Positions 1 to 6,230 of a stretch of 21,098 nt of DNA are shown here, one piece after another. The position numbers were made by a program, and so were the translations under genes. Under the pieces are notes generated by a model. That model did not search any database. It saw only the letters and a list, made by a program, of their open reading frames with translations, and was not told where the DNA came from. Source of the stretch: Candidatus Rokuibacteriota bacterium (GTDB lineage Bacteria > Methylomirabilota > Methylomirabilia > Rokubacteriales > JACPHL01); assembly GCA_016188625.1 (NCBI GenBank), contig JACPHL010000204.1, positions 1 through 21,098 on the forward strand, given 5' to 3'. How positions within the stretch are numbered: the stretch's first letter is position 1; the number at the start of each line of letters is the position of its first letter.

Positions 1-2
1 AG

Positions 3-905
3 ATCCCCGGGGTCACCCACGAGTACGTCGGCCAGGAGGCGGTGGCCGTCGGCGTCTCGGGCGCGCTCAGATCCGACGACGTGACCACCAGCACCCACCG
101 GGGCCACGGTCACATCCTGGCCAAGGGGGGCGACCCCCGGCGGATGATGGCCGAGCTCATGGGCCGGAGGGGCGGCTACAACCGCGGGCGGGGCGGCTCG
201 ATGCACATCGCCGACTTGGCCCTCGGGATCTACGGGGCGAACGGGATCGTGGGGGCGGGGGCGCCGATCGCCTGCGGGGCGACCCTGGCCGCCAAGCTCC
301 AGGGGTCTGACCGGGTCGCCGTGGCGTTCTTTGGCGACGGGGGGATGAACCAGGGGGTGGTGCACGAGGCGTTGAACCTGGCCGCCATCTGGCGGCTGCC
401 GGTGGTCTTCATCTGCGAGAACAACGGCTACGCGATCTCGGCGCCCATCGGGCAGATGGCGGCCGTCGAGCGGCTCGCCGACCGGGCGGCCGGCTACGGG
501 ATGCCGGGGGAGTGGGTGGACGGAATGGATGTCCTGGCGGTCTATGACGCCGCGACCCTGGCGGTGGCGCGGGCGCGCCGGGGCGAGGGCCCGACCCTCC
601 TGGAGTGCCGGACCTACCGGTTCGTCGGCCACTTCACGGCGGAGCGGGTCCTCGGCCTCCGCTACCGGGGCGAGGAGGAGATCGCGGCCTGGCGCGAGCG
701 CGACCCGCTCCTGACCTACCCCCGGTGGCTCGAACGCCAGGGGGTCCTGACGGCCGCGGAGCGGGCGCGCGTGGAGGCGGAGGTCGAAGCCCGGCTCGAG
801 GAGGCGATCGCCTACGCGCGGGAGAGCCCCTGGCCGGAGCCGTCCGAGGCCCTGGAGGGGATGTACGCGGTGCCGTATCCCGGCCTCCCGGCCAGGGGGT
901 GGTAG
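3..905 (+). CDS. 2-oxoacid (pyruvate-type) dehydrogenase E1 component, alpha subunit, 5' partial
   Basis: This is the TPP-binding alpha subunit of a two-subunit E1, which decarboxylates pyruvate or a related 2-oxoacid (or acetoin) and passes the acyl group to a lipoyl domain. The frame is open from the first bases. The residues before the first GTG (HEYVGQEAVAVGV) already match the family, so the true start lies outside the window. The TPP motif begins with GDG at 333-341 and ends with the Asn pair at 420-425, about 30 residues apart as usual. The stretch after it (RTYRFVGHF) corresponds to the usual substrate-site RxxGHS region, with Phe where Ser is common. The stop is immediately followed by the E1 beta start. 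Pyruvate, acetoin and branched-chain E1 alphas cannot be separated by eye. Confidence 0.93.
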   Translation: MPGVTHEYVGQEAVAVGVSGALRSDDVTTSTHRGHGHILAKGGDPRRMMAELMGRRGGYNRGRGGSMHIADLALGIYGANGIVGAGAPIACGATLAAKLQGSDRVAVAFFGDGGMNQGVVHEALNLAAIWRLPVVFICENNGYAISAPIGQMAAVERLADRAAGYGMPGEWVDGMDVLAVYDAATLAVARARRGEGPTLLECRTYRFVGHFTAERVLGLRYRGEEEIAAWRERDPLLTYPRWLERQGVLTAAERARVEAEVEARLEEAIAYARESPWPEPSEALEGMYAVPYPGLPARGW

Positions 906-907
906 CC

Positions 908-1939
908 GTGGCCGAGGTCCGCTACCTCGAGGCCCTGAGCCAGGCGCTCCGGCAGGAGATGCGGCGGGACCCCCGCGTGATCGTGCTCGGGGAGGATGTG
1001 CGGGCGAGCCTCCGGGGGGTGACCAAGGGGTTCCTGGAGGAGTTCGGTCCCGACCGGGTTTTTGACACCCCCATCTCGGAGGCGGCCTTCACCGGGCTCG
1101 CCACGGGGGCGGCGCTGGCCGGGCTCCGCCCGGTGGTGGAGTACCAGATCAACGCCCTCCTCTTCGTCGCCTTCGACCAACTCGTAGACCAGGCGCAGAA
1201 GCTCCGCTACATGATGGGCGGGCAGGGGCGGATCCCGGTGACCTATCTCGTCCCGGCCTCCGGCGCCCGCCGAGGACTGGCGGGCCAGCACTCCGACCAC
1301 CCCTACCCCCTCCTGCTCCACATGGGGATGAAGGCCGTGATCCCGTCCACCCCGCGGGACGCCAAGGGGCTGTTCACGGCGGCGATCCGCGAGGACGATC
1401 CCGTGGTCGTCTTCGCGCCGGCCGCGTTGCTCGCCCAGAAGGGGCCGGTCCCCGAGGAGGAGTACGTGATCCCCCTGGGCCAGGCGGAGGTGAAGCGCGC
1501 GGGGGAAGACCTGACGATCATCGCCGTGGGGCCGCTGGTCCCCGAGGCCGTGAAGGCCGCGGAGCGGCTGGCCGCCGAGGGGATCTCGGCCGAGGTGGTG
1601 GACCCCCGGAGCCTCCTCCCCCTGGACCGTGAGACGCTCCTGGCCTCGGTGCGGAAGACCGGCCGGGTCGTGATCTTCGACGACAGCAACCGCACCTGCG
1701 GCTTCGCCGCGGAGCTGGTCGCGGTGATCGTCGAGGCGGCGTGGGAGGCCCTCCGGGGCCCGGTCCTGCGGCTCACGCGGGCCTGGGAGGCCCTCCGGGC
1801 CCCGGTCCGCCGGCTCACGCGGGCCGATGTCCCGGTCCCCTTCAGCCCGCCGCTCGAGGCCTACGTGCTCCCCGCCCAGGACCGTCTCCTGGCCGAGGCC
1901 CGCGCCCTCCTGGCCGCCTCCGCGGGCCGCCCGGCGTAG
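908..1939 (+). CDS. 2-oxoacid dehydrogenase E1 component, beta subunit, with a 14-residue tandem duplication
   Basis: This is the partner subunit of E1. It carries an N-terminal pyrimidine-binding domain (AEVRYLEAL, GEDV and the FDTPISEAAFTG motif near residues 54-65) and a C-terminal transketolase-like domain (VVDPRSLLPLD). The GTG at 908, two bases after the alpha-subunit stop, gives 343 aa, about 15-20 longer than most homologues; GTGs a few codons upstream are possible. The extra length is largely explained by residues 278-305, where a 14-aa unit occurs twice in tandem (AWEALRGPVLRLTR, then AWEALRAPVRRLTR). The second copy runs into the expected ADVPVPF strand. The frame is intact and the subunit may still be functional. 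Tight spacing indicates translational coupling with the alpha subunit. Confidence 0.93.
   Translation: MAEVRYLEALSQALRQEMRRDPRVIVLGEDVRASLRGVTKGFLEEFGPDRVFDTPISEAAFTGLATGAALAGLRPVVEYQINALLFVAFDQLVDQAQKLRYMMGGQGRIPVTYLVPASGARRGLAGQHSDHPYPLLLHMGMKAVIPSTPRDAKGLFTAAIREDDPVVVFAPAALLAQKGPVPEEEYVIPLGQAEVKRAGEDLTIIAVGPLVPEAVKAAERLAAEGISAEVVDPRSLLPLDRETLLASVRKTGRVVIFDDSNRTCGFAAELVAVIVEAAWEALRGPVLRLTRAWEALRAPVRRLTRADVPVPFSPPLEAYVLPAQDRLLAEARALLAASAGRPA
1739..1822 (+). repeat. 42-bp in-frame tandem duplication inside the E1 beta gene
   Basis: Unit A is 1739-1780 and unit B is 1781-1822. They match at 38 of 42 bases by hand alignment, so the duplication looks fairly recent. It adds 14 residues to the C-terminal domain of E1 beta without breaking the frame. 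Confidence 0.9.
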
Positions 1940-2199
1940 TGTCGTGCGCCAGCCATTCCCTCACGGTCTGCGGCCCGCTCCCCTGCAAGCCCGCGGCTCG
2001 CTCGGCGCCGGGCGCCCCTCGCTCCACACGCTCCACGGCGCACCCGCCTGTGGCCCGCTGGGCGGGGCCCCTCCCGGTCGTGTTCCGCCCGCGAGCCGGC
2101 TTCCCCACCCGGCTCGCTCACGACGGGGACCCGCGCTGCTCCGCTTAACGTTCCGCTCGGGGCCCCGGCGCCGAGCGGGCGGATCAGACCGCTGAACTG
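1940..2199. repeat. Hairpin-rich noncoding spacer between E1 beta and the lipoyl gene, possible dispersed repeat
   Basis: I see no convincing gene in these 260 bases. Several inverted repeats are visible. One has 9-bp arms (2091-2099 with 2109-2117, 9-nt loop). Another has 8-bp arms (2153-2160 with 2171-2178). A long-range pair has 14-bp arms (1999-2012 with 2164-2177) enclosing about 150 bases. The plus strand is strongly C-rich. This fits a structured intergenic repeat or miniature element, but no target-site duplication or transposase was found and copy number cannot be judged from one window. Confidence 0.4.
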
Positions 2200-2439
2200 A
2201 TGTGGGAGATCCGGGTCCCCAAGCTCGGAATGGACACCACCGAGGCCGAGGTCAAGCGCTGGCTCGTCCGGGTCGGGGACCGGGTCGCGCCGGGGACCCC
2301 GCTCCTGGAGCTGGAGACCGAGAAGGCCGACGTCGTGCTCGAGGCCGAGGTGGCCGGCGTGGTCCGGGAGCTCCGGGCGCGGGAGGGCGAGACGATCCCG
2401 GTCGGCTCGGTCGTTGGCCTCATCGATGCGGGAGGATAG
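2200..2439 (+). CDS. Stand-alone lipoyl-domain (biotin/lipoyl attachment) protein
   Basis: This 79-aa protein is a single lipoyl domain of the type found at the N terminus of E2 acyltransferases. It begins with the usual strand (IRVPKLGMD) and carries the attachment loop ETEKAD, with Lys42 as the expected lipoylated residue. It ends in the usual second half of the barrel (GDRVAPG, then VGSVVGLID). There is no peripheral-subunit-binding or acyltransferase domain; the stop at 2437-2439 follows directly. It would carry acyl groups from the E1 alpha/beta pair upstream to an E2 core encoded elsewhere, or act in another lipoate-dependent reaction. The ATG at 2200 has only a weak ribosome-binding site. 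A biotin carrier is less likely because the attachment motif is ETEKAD rather than AMKM. Confidence 0.88.
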   Translation: MWEIRVPKLGMDTTEAEVKRWLVRVGDRVAPGTPLLELETEKADVVLEAEVAGVVRELRAREGETIPVGSVVGLIDAGG

Positions 2440-2469
2440 GCCACCAAGACCAACCCGTGGAGGTGTCCT

Positions 2470-2709
2470 GTGAGCCGCTTCCTGTTCGGCTACGCCGTGG
2501 CCCTGGCGGGGGTGGCGCTCCTGTTCCTGTCCGGGGCGTGGTGGTCGTGGGCCAGCAATGGGTACGAGGTGCCGGGAGGTCCGCCCTGGGCGTGGCGGGC
2601 CCTGGTGGCGGTGGGGTGGGCCCTGTTCGTCATCGGCCTCCTGGTCCAGGCGACCGGCTATGGCCTGATCCACCAGCTCCCTCAGCCTGGGATCGGGGCC
2701 CACATCTAA
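2470..2709 (+). CDS. Small membrane protein, two predicted transmembrane helices
   Basis: No family is recognised. The 79-aa product has two hydrophobic segments, about residues 5-27 and 42-64, separated by a short Trp- and Pro-rich loop. This suggests an inner-membrane hairpin with short tails. The GTG start is supported by a good ribosome-binding site (GGAGGTG at 2459-2465). It lies 30 bp after the lipoyl gene and is probably co-transcribed with it, but nothing in the sequence ties it to the dehydrogenase. Confidence 0.7.
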   Translation: MSRFLFGYAVALAGVALLFLSGAWWSWASNGYEVPGGPPWAWRALVAVGWALFVIGLLVQATGYGLIHQLPQPGIGAHI

Positions 2710-2720
2710 GCTTCACATTG

Positions 2721-2737
2721 CGCCGGCGGAGCCGGCG
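2721..2737 (+). terminator. Short GC hairpin after the small membrane protein gene
   Basis: Arms CGCCGGC (2721-2727) and GCCGGCG (2731-2737) form a perfect 7-bp stem with a 3-nt loop, 12 bases after the stop codon. No T run follows, so it may only stabilise the 3' end. Confidence 0.35.
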
Positions 2738-2799
2738 CTCGGAGTGGGCCGTCAGGAGCTGGAGGTGTTGTCGGAGACAGGGCGGGGCTTTCAAGCCGC

Positions 2800-2816
2800 G
2801 GGGGGGACACCCCCCC
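2800..2816 (+). terminator. G7/C7 hairpin upstream of the polyketide synthase operon
   Basis: Seven G, ACA, then seven C form a perfect stem-loop between the small membrane protein gene and the polyketide synthase. There is no clear T tail. It resembles the G/C-run hairpins at 5852-5877 and 18245-18277, which suggests a common terminator style in this genome. Confidence 0.4.
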
Positions 2817-2858
2817 TCCTGAATTGAATACCCGTCACCCGGGTCGGTCTAACAGGCG

Positions 2859-3884
2859 ATGAAGCTCCCCCGGATCGCCGCGGTCGCGACCGCCGTCCCG
2901 CGGCCGCGCTTCTCCCAGGACGAGCTCCTCCGCTTGGCCGGCTACCAGGACCCCCTCCGCCAGGGCTTCTTCCGGCGGAGCGGGATCGAGGGGCGCCACC
3001 TCTGGGTCGATCCCATCCGCCCCCGCCGCGACGAGGGGGTGGACGAGCTGGCCGCGCGGTTCCGGGCCGGGGCCCTCGCGCTGGGGCAGGAGGCCGTCCT
3101 CCGCTGCCTCGAGCGGGCCCGGCTGACCGTCCAGGACCTCGACTTCTTCGCCACCACGACCTGCACGGGCCGGCTCTGCCCGAGCCTCGACGCCCACCTG
3201 ATCCAGGCCCTCGGGATGCGCGAGGATATCCAGCGCGTCCACGTCGGGGACACCGGGTGCTCGAGCGCCGTGGTGGCGCTCCAGCAGGCCTGGAACCACC
3301 TGCGGGCCTTCCCGGGGCATCGGGCCCTCGTGCTGGCGGTCGAGGTCTGCTCGGCGGCCTACTCCCTCGACGACAGCCTCGAGACCGCCGTGGCGAACGC
3401 CATCTTCGCCGACGGGGCCGGGGCCGCCCTCCTGGCGACGGGGGAGGCCGGGGTCGCGGTGGTGGACCACCGGACGCTCTTCCGCTCCGAGCACCTCCCG
3501 GCCATGGGGTTCGTCTTCCCGGGCGGCCGCCCCCGGGTGGTGCTCAGCAAGGAGGTCCGCCGGATCGCGCCGGCCATGATGGGGGAGCTGGCGGACCGGC
3601 TCCTGAAGGACCACGGGCTCGCGCGGGAGGCGATCCGCTTCTGGGTCCTCCACTCGGCCGGCCGGCGGGTCCTGGAGCGCGCCGCGACCGCCCTGGGGCT
3701 CAGCGAGGCCGACCTGGCCTACTCCCGGGACGTCCTCCGGCGGTTCGGGAACCTCTCCTCCGCCACGATCCTCTTCGTCCTGGAGGCGATCCTGGCCTCG
3801 GGCGCCCCCCAGCCCGGCGACTGGGGGGTCATGATCGCCCTCGGCCCGGGGTTCGCGGCCGAGGGGGCCCTGCTCCGCTGGTAG
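2859..3884 (+). CDS. Type III polyketide synthase (chalcone/stilbene synthase family)
   Basis: This 341-aa thiolase-fold enzyme extends a CoA- or ACP-linked starter with malonyl-CoA and cyclises the chain. The catalytic triad is complete: Cys134 (GDTGCSSAV), His265 (WVLHSAG) and Asn298 (FGNLSSAT). The His-to-Asn spacing of 33 residues equals that of plant chalcone synthase, and the family's GNMSSATVLF motif is nearly intact. Ketoacyl-ACP synthase III is less likely because the GNxSSATILFVLE signature is typical of type III synthases. The gene leads an operon with a methyltransferase 7 bp downstream and an FAD oxidoreductase. By analogy with Streptomyces srsABC, the product may be an alkylresorcinol, alkylpyrone or quinone-type lipid; the exact compound cannot be read from sequence. 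The ribosome-binding site is weak. Confidence 0.92.
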   Translation: MKLPRIAAVATAVPRPRFSQDELLRLAGYQDPLRQGFFRRSGIEGRHLWVDPIRPRRDEGVDELAARFRAGALALGQEAVLRCLERARLTVQDLDFFATTTCTGRLCPSLDAHLIQALGMREDIQRVHVGDTGCSSAVVALQQAWNHLRAFPGHRALVLAVEVCSAAYSLDDSLETAVANAIFADGAGAALLATGEAGVAVVDHRTLFRSEHLPAMGFVFPGGRPRVVLSKEVRRIAPAMMGELADRLLKDHGLAREAIRFWVLHSAGRRVLERAATALGLSEADLAYSRDVLRRFGNLSSATILFVLEAILASGAPQPGDWGVMIALGPGFAAEGALLRW

Positions 3885-3891
3885 GCTGACG

Positions 3892-4614
3892 ATGCTCCTT
3901 CGCGAGGAGGCGGCGACCGAGCTCCTGGACCACCCGGGCGACGGCTCGGCCGAGCTGGCCGGGAACCTCGCCGACCTGGCCCGCCTGAACCGCTACTTCG
4001 GGGCGACCCGCACGGTCCTCGGCCAGCTCGAGCGGCTCCTGGCCTCCACCGCGCCGGAGACACCGGTCTGGGTCCTGGACCTCGGCACCGGCGGAGCCGA
4101 CATCCCGGCCGCCATCGTCCGCTGGGCCCGGCGTCGCGGCCGCCGGCTCCGGGTCCGGGCCGTGGAGCGCGACCGGGCCATCCTCGCCCAGGCCCGCCGG
4201 GCGGTCGCCGCGTACCCCGAGATCACCCTGCTCCGGGCCGACGCCCTGGCCCTCCCCGTGCGGGACGGGGGCGTCGAGGTCGCCTTCTCGACGCTCACGC
4301 TCCACCACCTCTCGCGCGAGGAGGCGACCCGGCTCCTCGGCGTCATGGAGCGCGTGGCGCGCGTGGGGTTCTTCGCACTGGACCTCGCGCGGAGCCGCCT
4401 CGCCTACGCGGGCGTCTGGCTCGTCACCCGGCTCCTGTCGCGCAACCGGATGACCCGCCACGACGGCCCCCTCTCGGTCCGGCGGGCCTTCACCGGACCG
4501 GAGCTGGCGGCGCTGGCGGCCCGGGCGGGGATCGAGGGGCTCTCGATCTCGCGCCCGCGGCTCTTCCGCCTCATGGCCCTCCGTCGCAAGGCGACGGGGG
4601 CGGCCGGGCGCTGA
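3892..4614 (+). CDS. Class I SAM-dependent methyltransferase
   Basis: This 240-aa soluble methyltransferase has motif I VLDLGTGGAD (residues 61-70), an acidic residue after strand 2 (AVERD), motif II-like ADALALPVRDG and the post-motif segment FSTLTLHHLS, as in the Methyltransf_11/25 families. It sits between the polyketide synthase (7-bp gap) and the oxidoreductase (4-bp gap), so it most likely methylates the polyketide or its oxidised product on oxygen or carbon. It differs from SrsB of Streptomyces, which is a membrane methyltransferase of the isoprenylcysteine type. The substrate is unproven. Confidence 0.88.
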   Translation: MLLREEAATELLDHPGDGSAELAGNLADLARLNRYFGATRTVLGQLERLLASTAPETPVWVLDLGTGGADIPAAIVRWARRRGRRLRVRAVERDRAILAQARRAVAAYPEITLLRADALALPVRDGGVEVAFSTLTLHHLSREEATRLLGVMERVARVGFFALDLARSRLAYAGVWLVTRLLSRNRMTRHDGPLSVRRAFTGPELAALAARAGIEGLSISRPRLFRLMALRRKATGAAGR

Positions 4615-4618
4615 CCTC

Positions 4619-5845
4619 GTGGGACCGGCCCGGCCTGAGGTCTACGACGCGATCGTGGTGGGCGCCGGCCCGGCGGGGAGCGCCTGCGCCGTCCACCTGG
4701 CGGCGCGCGGGCGCTCGGTCCTGCTCCTCGACAAGGCCGGCTTCCCCCGGGCGAAGGTCTGCGGCGAGTACCTCTCGCCGGAGACCGCCCGGCTCCTGGA
4801 TCGCCTCGGCGCCCTCGAGGTGGTCGAGGCGGCGGCCCGACCGGTCAGGGGGATGCGGATCGTCGCCCCGGACGGCACCGAGCTGGTCGCCGAGTACCCG
4901 CGCGCGGGGCCCCACCGGGGCTACCGGGATCACGCCCTGGCCATCCCGCGGCTCGAGCTGGACCGGATCCTCCTGGAGCGCGCCAGGGCCTACCCCATCG
5001 ACGTCCGGGAGGGGTTCCGGGTCACGGACCTGCTGCTCGCCGGGGAGCAGGTGACGGGGGTGCGCGGTCTCGCCCGCGACGGCGGGGTCGAGGCCTTCCG
5101 CGGCCGGCTGGTGGTCGGGGCCGACGGCCGCCACTCCGCGGTCGCCCGCCGGCTCGGCCTGATCCACCCCCATCCCCGGCTCCGCCGGCTCGCCCTCGTC
5201 ACCCATCTCCGCGGGGTCGAACGGTTCGACGGGCACGGCGAGATCTACCTGGCCCCGCCGTTCTACGCGATCCTCAACCCCCTCCGGGGGGATCGGTGCA
5301 ACGTGAGCGTGGTGGGGCCGCTCGGGCGGGTCGCCCCGCGGCAGTGCGAGGTCGAGGCCCGCTTCGCCGCCTGGCTCGCCTGCGTCCCCGCCGCGGCCGC
5401 GCGGGTCGCCGGGGCGACCCCGGCCGGGCCGATCCGGGCCCTCGGCCCGCTGGCCTATCGGGTCGCCCGCCCGCGCCAGGCCGGGGTCCTGCTGGTCGGC
5501 GACGCGCGGGGGTTCTACGATCCGTTCACCGGCGAGGGGATCTACACGGCCCTCCGCTCGGCCGAGCTGGCGGCGGAGGTCGCGGTAGCCGCCCTGGCGG
5601 CGGGCGACTATTCCCAGAGTGCCCTCGCCCCCTACGAGGCCGGGTGCCGGGGGGCCTTCGCCCCCAAGCAGCGGGTGTCGAGGCTGCTCCAGGCCCTCAT
5701 CGCGCGCCGGCGGCTGGCGAACCTCGTCGCCTGTCGCCTCGCGCGGCGGGCTGAGCTCCTCGGGCCGCTGATGGGCGTGCTCGGCGACTTCGTCCCCCCG
5801 AGCCAGCTCCTGACCTCCGCCTACCTCCGCCGCCTCCTCCTCTAA
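4619..5845 (+). CDS. FAD-dependent oxidoreductase (geranylgeranyl reductase / UbiH-like family)
   Basis: This 408-aa flavoprotein has the N-terminal dinucleotide-binding motif GAGPAG (residues 15-20), the KVCGE motif around Cys48 and the second FAD motif GDARGFYDPFTGEGI starting near residue 294. That architecture is shared by geranylgeranyl-reductase-like enzymes and aromatic hydroxylases. As the third gene of the polyketide operon it probably hydroxylates the aromatic polyketide or reduces or oxidises its ring, as SrsC does in Streptomyces. The GTG start, 4 bp after the methyltransferase stop, implies translational coupling. It also resembles FAD enzymes linked to type III synthases in other soil bacteria, from memory only. 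Confidence 0.88.
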   Translation: MGPARPEVYDAIVVGAGPAGSACAVHLAARGRSVLLLDKAGFPRAKVCGEYLSPETARLLDRLGALEVVEAAARPVRGMRIVAPDGTELVAEYPRAGPHRGYRDHALAIPRLELDRILLERARAYPIDVREGFRVTDLLLAGEQVTGVRGLARDGGVEAFRGRLVVGADGRHSAVARRLGLIHPHPRLRRLALVTHLRGVERFDGHGEIYLAPPFYAILNPLRGDRCNVSVVGPLGRVAPRQCEVEARFAAWLACVPAAAARVAGATPAGPIRALGPLAYRVARPRQAGVLLVGDARGFYDPFTGEGIYTALRSAELAAEVAVAALAAGDYSQSALAPYEAGCRGAFAPKQRVSRLLQALIARRRLANLVACRLARRAELLGPLMGVLGDFVPPSQLLTSAYLRRLLL

Positions 5846-5851
5846 ACCCCT

Positions 5852-5877
5852 GGGAGGGGGGCGGTGCCCCCCCTTCC
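5852..5877 (+). terminator. GC-rich hairpin terminator of the polyketide operon
   Basis: A G-rich arm (5852-5862) pairs with a C-rich arm (5866-5877) around a GGT loop; the perfect core is seven G:C pairs. It starts six bases after the oxidoreductase stop codon. The T run typical of E. coli terminators is absent, but position and shape fit termination. Confidence 0.55.
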
Positions 5878-6112
5878 GAGCGAACAAATTTTGCGATCGC
5901 CCTGACGAATTGCGTCAACCTGCCCGCGCCCCCGGGCGCTCCCCCCCGGCAGGCGGGAAGCCAAACGCGCGGGCCTCCGAGCCTCGGGACCATTGGCACC
6001 GATCGTGCAACATGTGCAACATGTCGGACGCCAGGGCTCCAAGGGGGCGGTGCGACCAAAGTCGGAGGGTCCGGGGGGGTGGGGGGCGCAGGGTTGTCTA
6101 CGGATCGATACC
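5878..6112. promoter_or_regulatory. Upstream control region of the exopolysaccharide locus: inverted repeat and 9-bp tandem repeat
   Basis: The intergenic stretch 5846-6230 holds no credible gene. Besides the terminator and the promoter it contains an AT-richer block near 5885-5917 with GCGATCGC at 5894-5901 and the inverted repeat TGACG-AATTG-CGTCA at 5903-5917. It also has a perfect tandem 9-mer, GTGCAACAT at 6005-6013 and 6014-6022, about 90 bp upstream of the -35 box. These are possible binding sites for a regulator; no factor can be named. Confidence 0.35.
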
Positions 6113-6141
6113 TTGACACTTTGGCGACGATTGGCCATGAT
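6113..6141 (+). promoter_or_regulatory. Sigma70-like promoter for the exopolysaccharide operon
   Basis: A perfect -35 box TTGACA (6113-6118) is followed after 17 bp by CATGAT (6136-6141), which matches the -10 consensus at four of six positions. Transcription would start near 6148 and leave a leader of about 80 nt. The leader contains a 6-bp hairpin (GGGATG 6191-6196 with CATCCC 6214-6219) just ahead of the ribosome-binding site GGGAGGG at 6221-6227. Confidence 0.7.
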
Positions 6142-6230
6142 GGTGGTTCGCGTCTAGAGGCAGATCTGAGCCGTGAGGGGGTCCGGGGCCGGGATGGGCG
6201 CACCCGCTCACCGCATCCCAGGGAGGGTTG

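Noticed and set aside
605-907. Extension of the E1 beta frame upstream into the E1 alpha gene
   Set aside because: The extra residues are a shadow of the alpha subunit in another frame. The E1 beta family starts at the GTG near 908.
6005-6022. Tandem 9-mer considered as a CRISPR-like or attachment site
   Set aside because: Only two contiguous copies with no spacers, and no integrase or cas gene nearby; it is better treated as a possible operator.
5910-6116. Small plus-strand frame (68 codons) in the spacer before the exopolysaccharide operon
   Set aside because: No ribosome-binding site, no family similarity, and it overlaps the -35 box of the best promoter.
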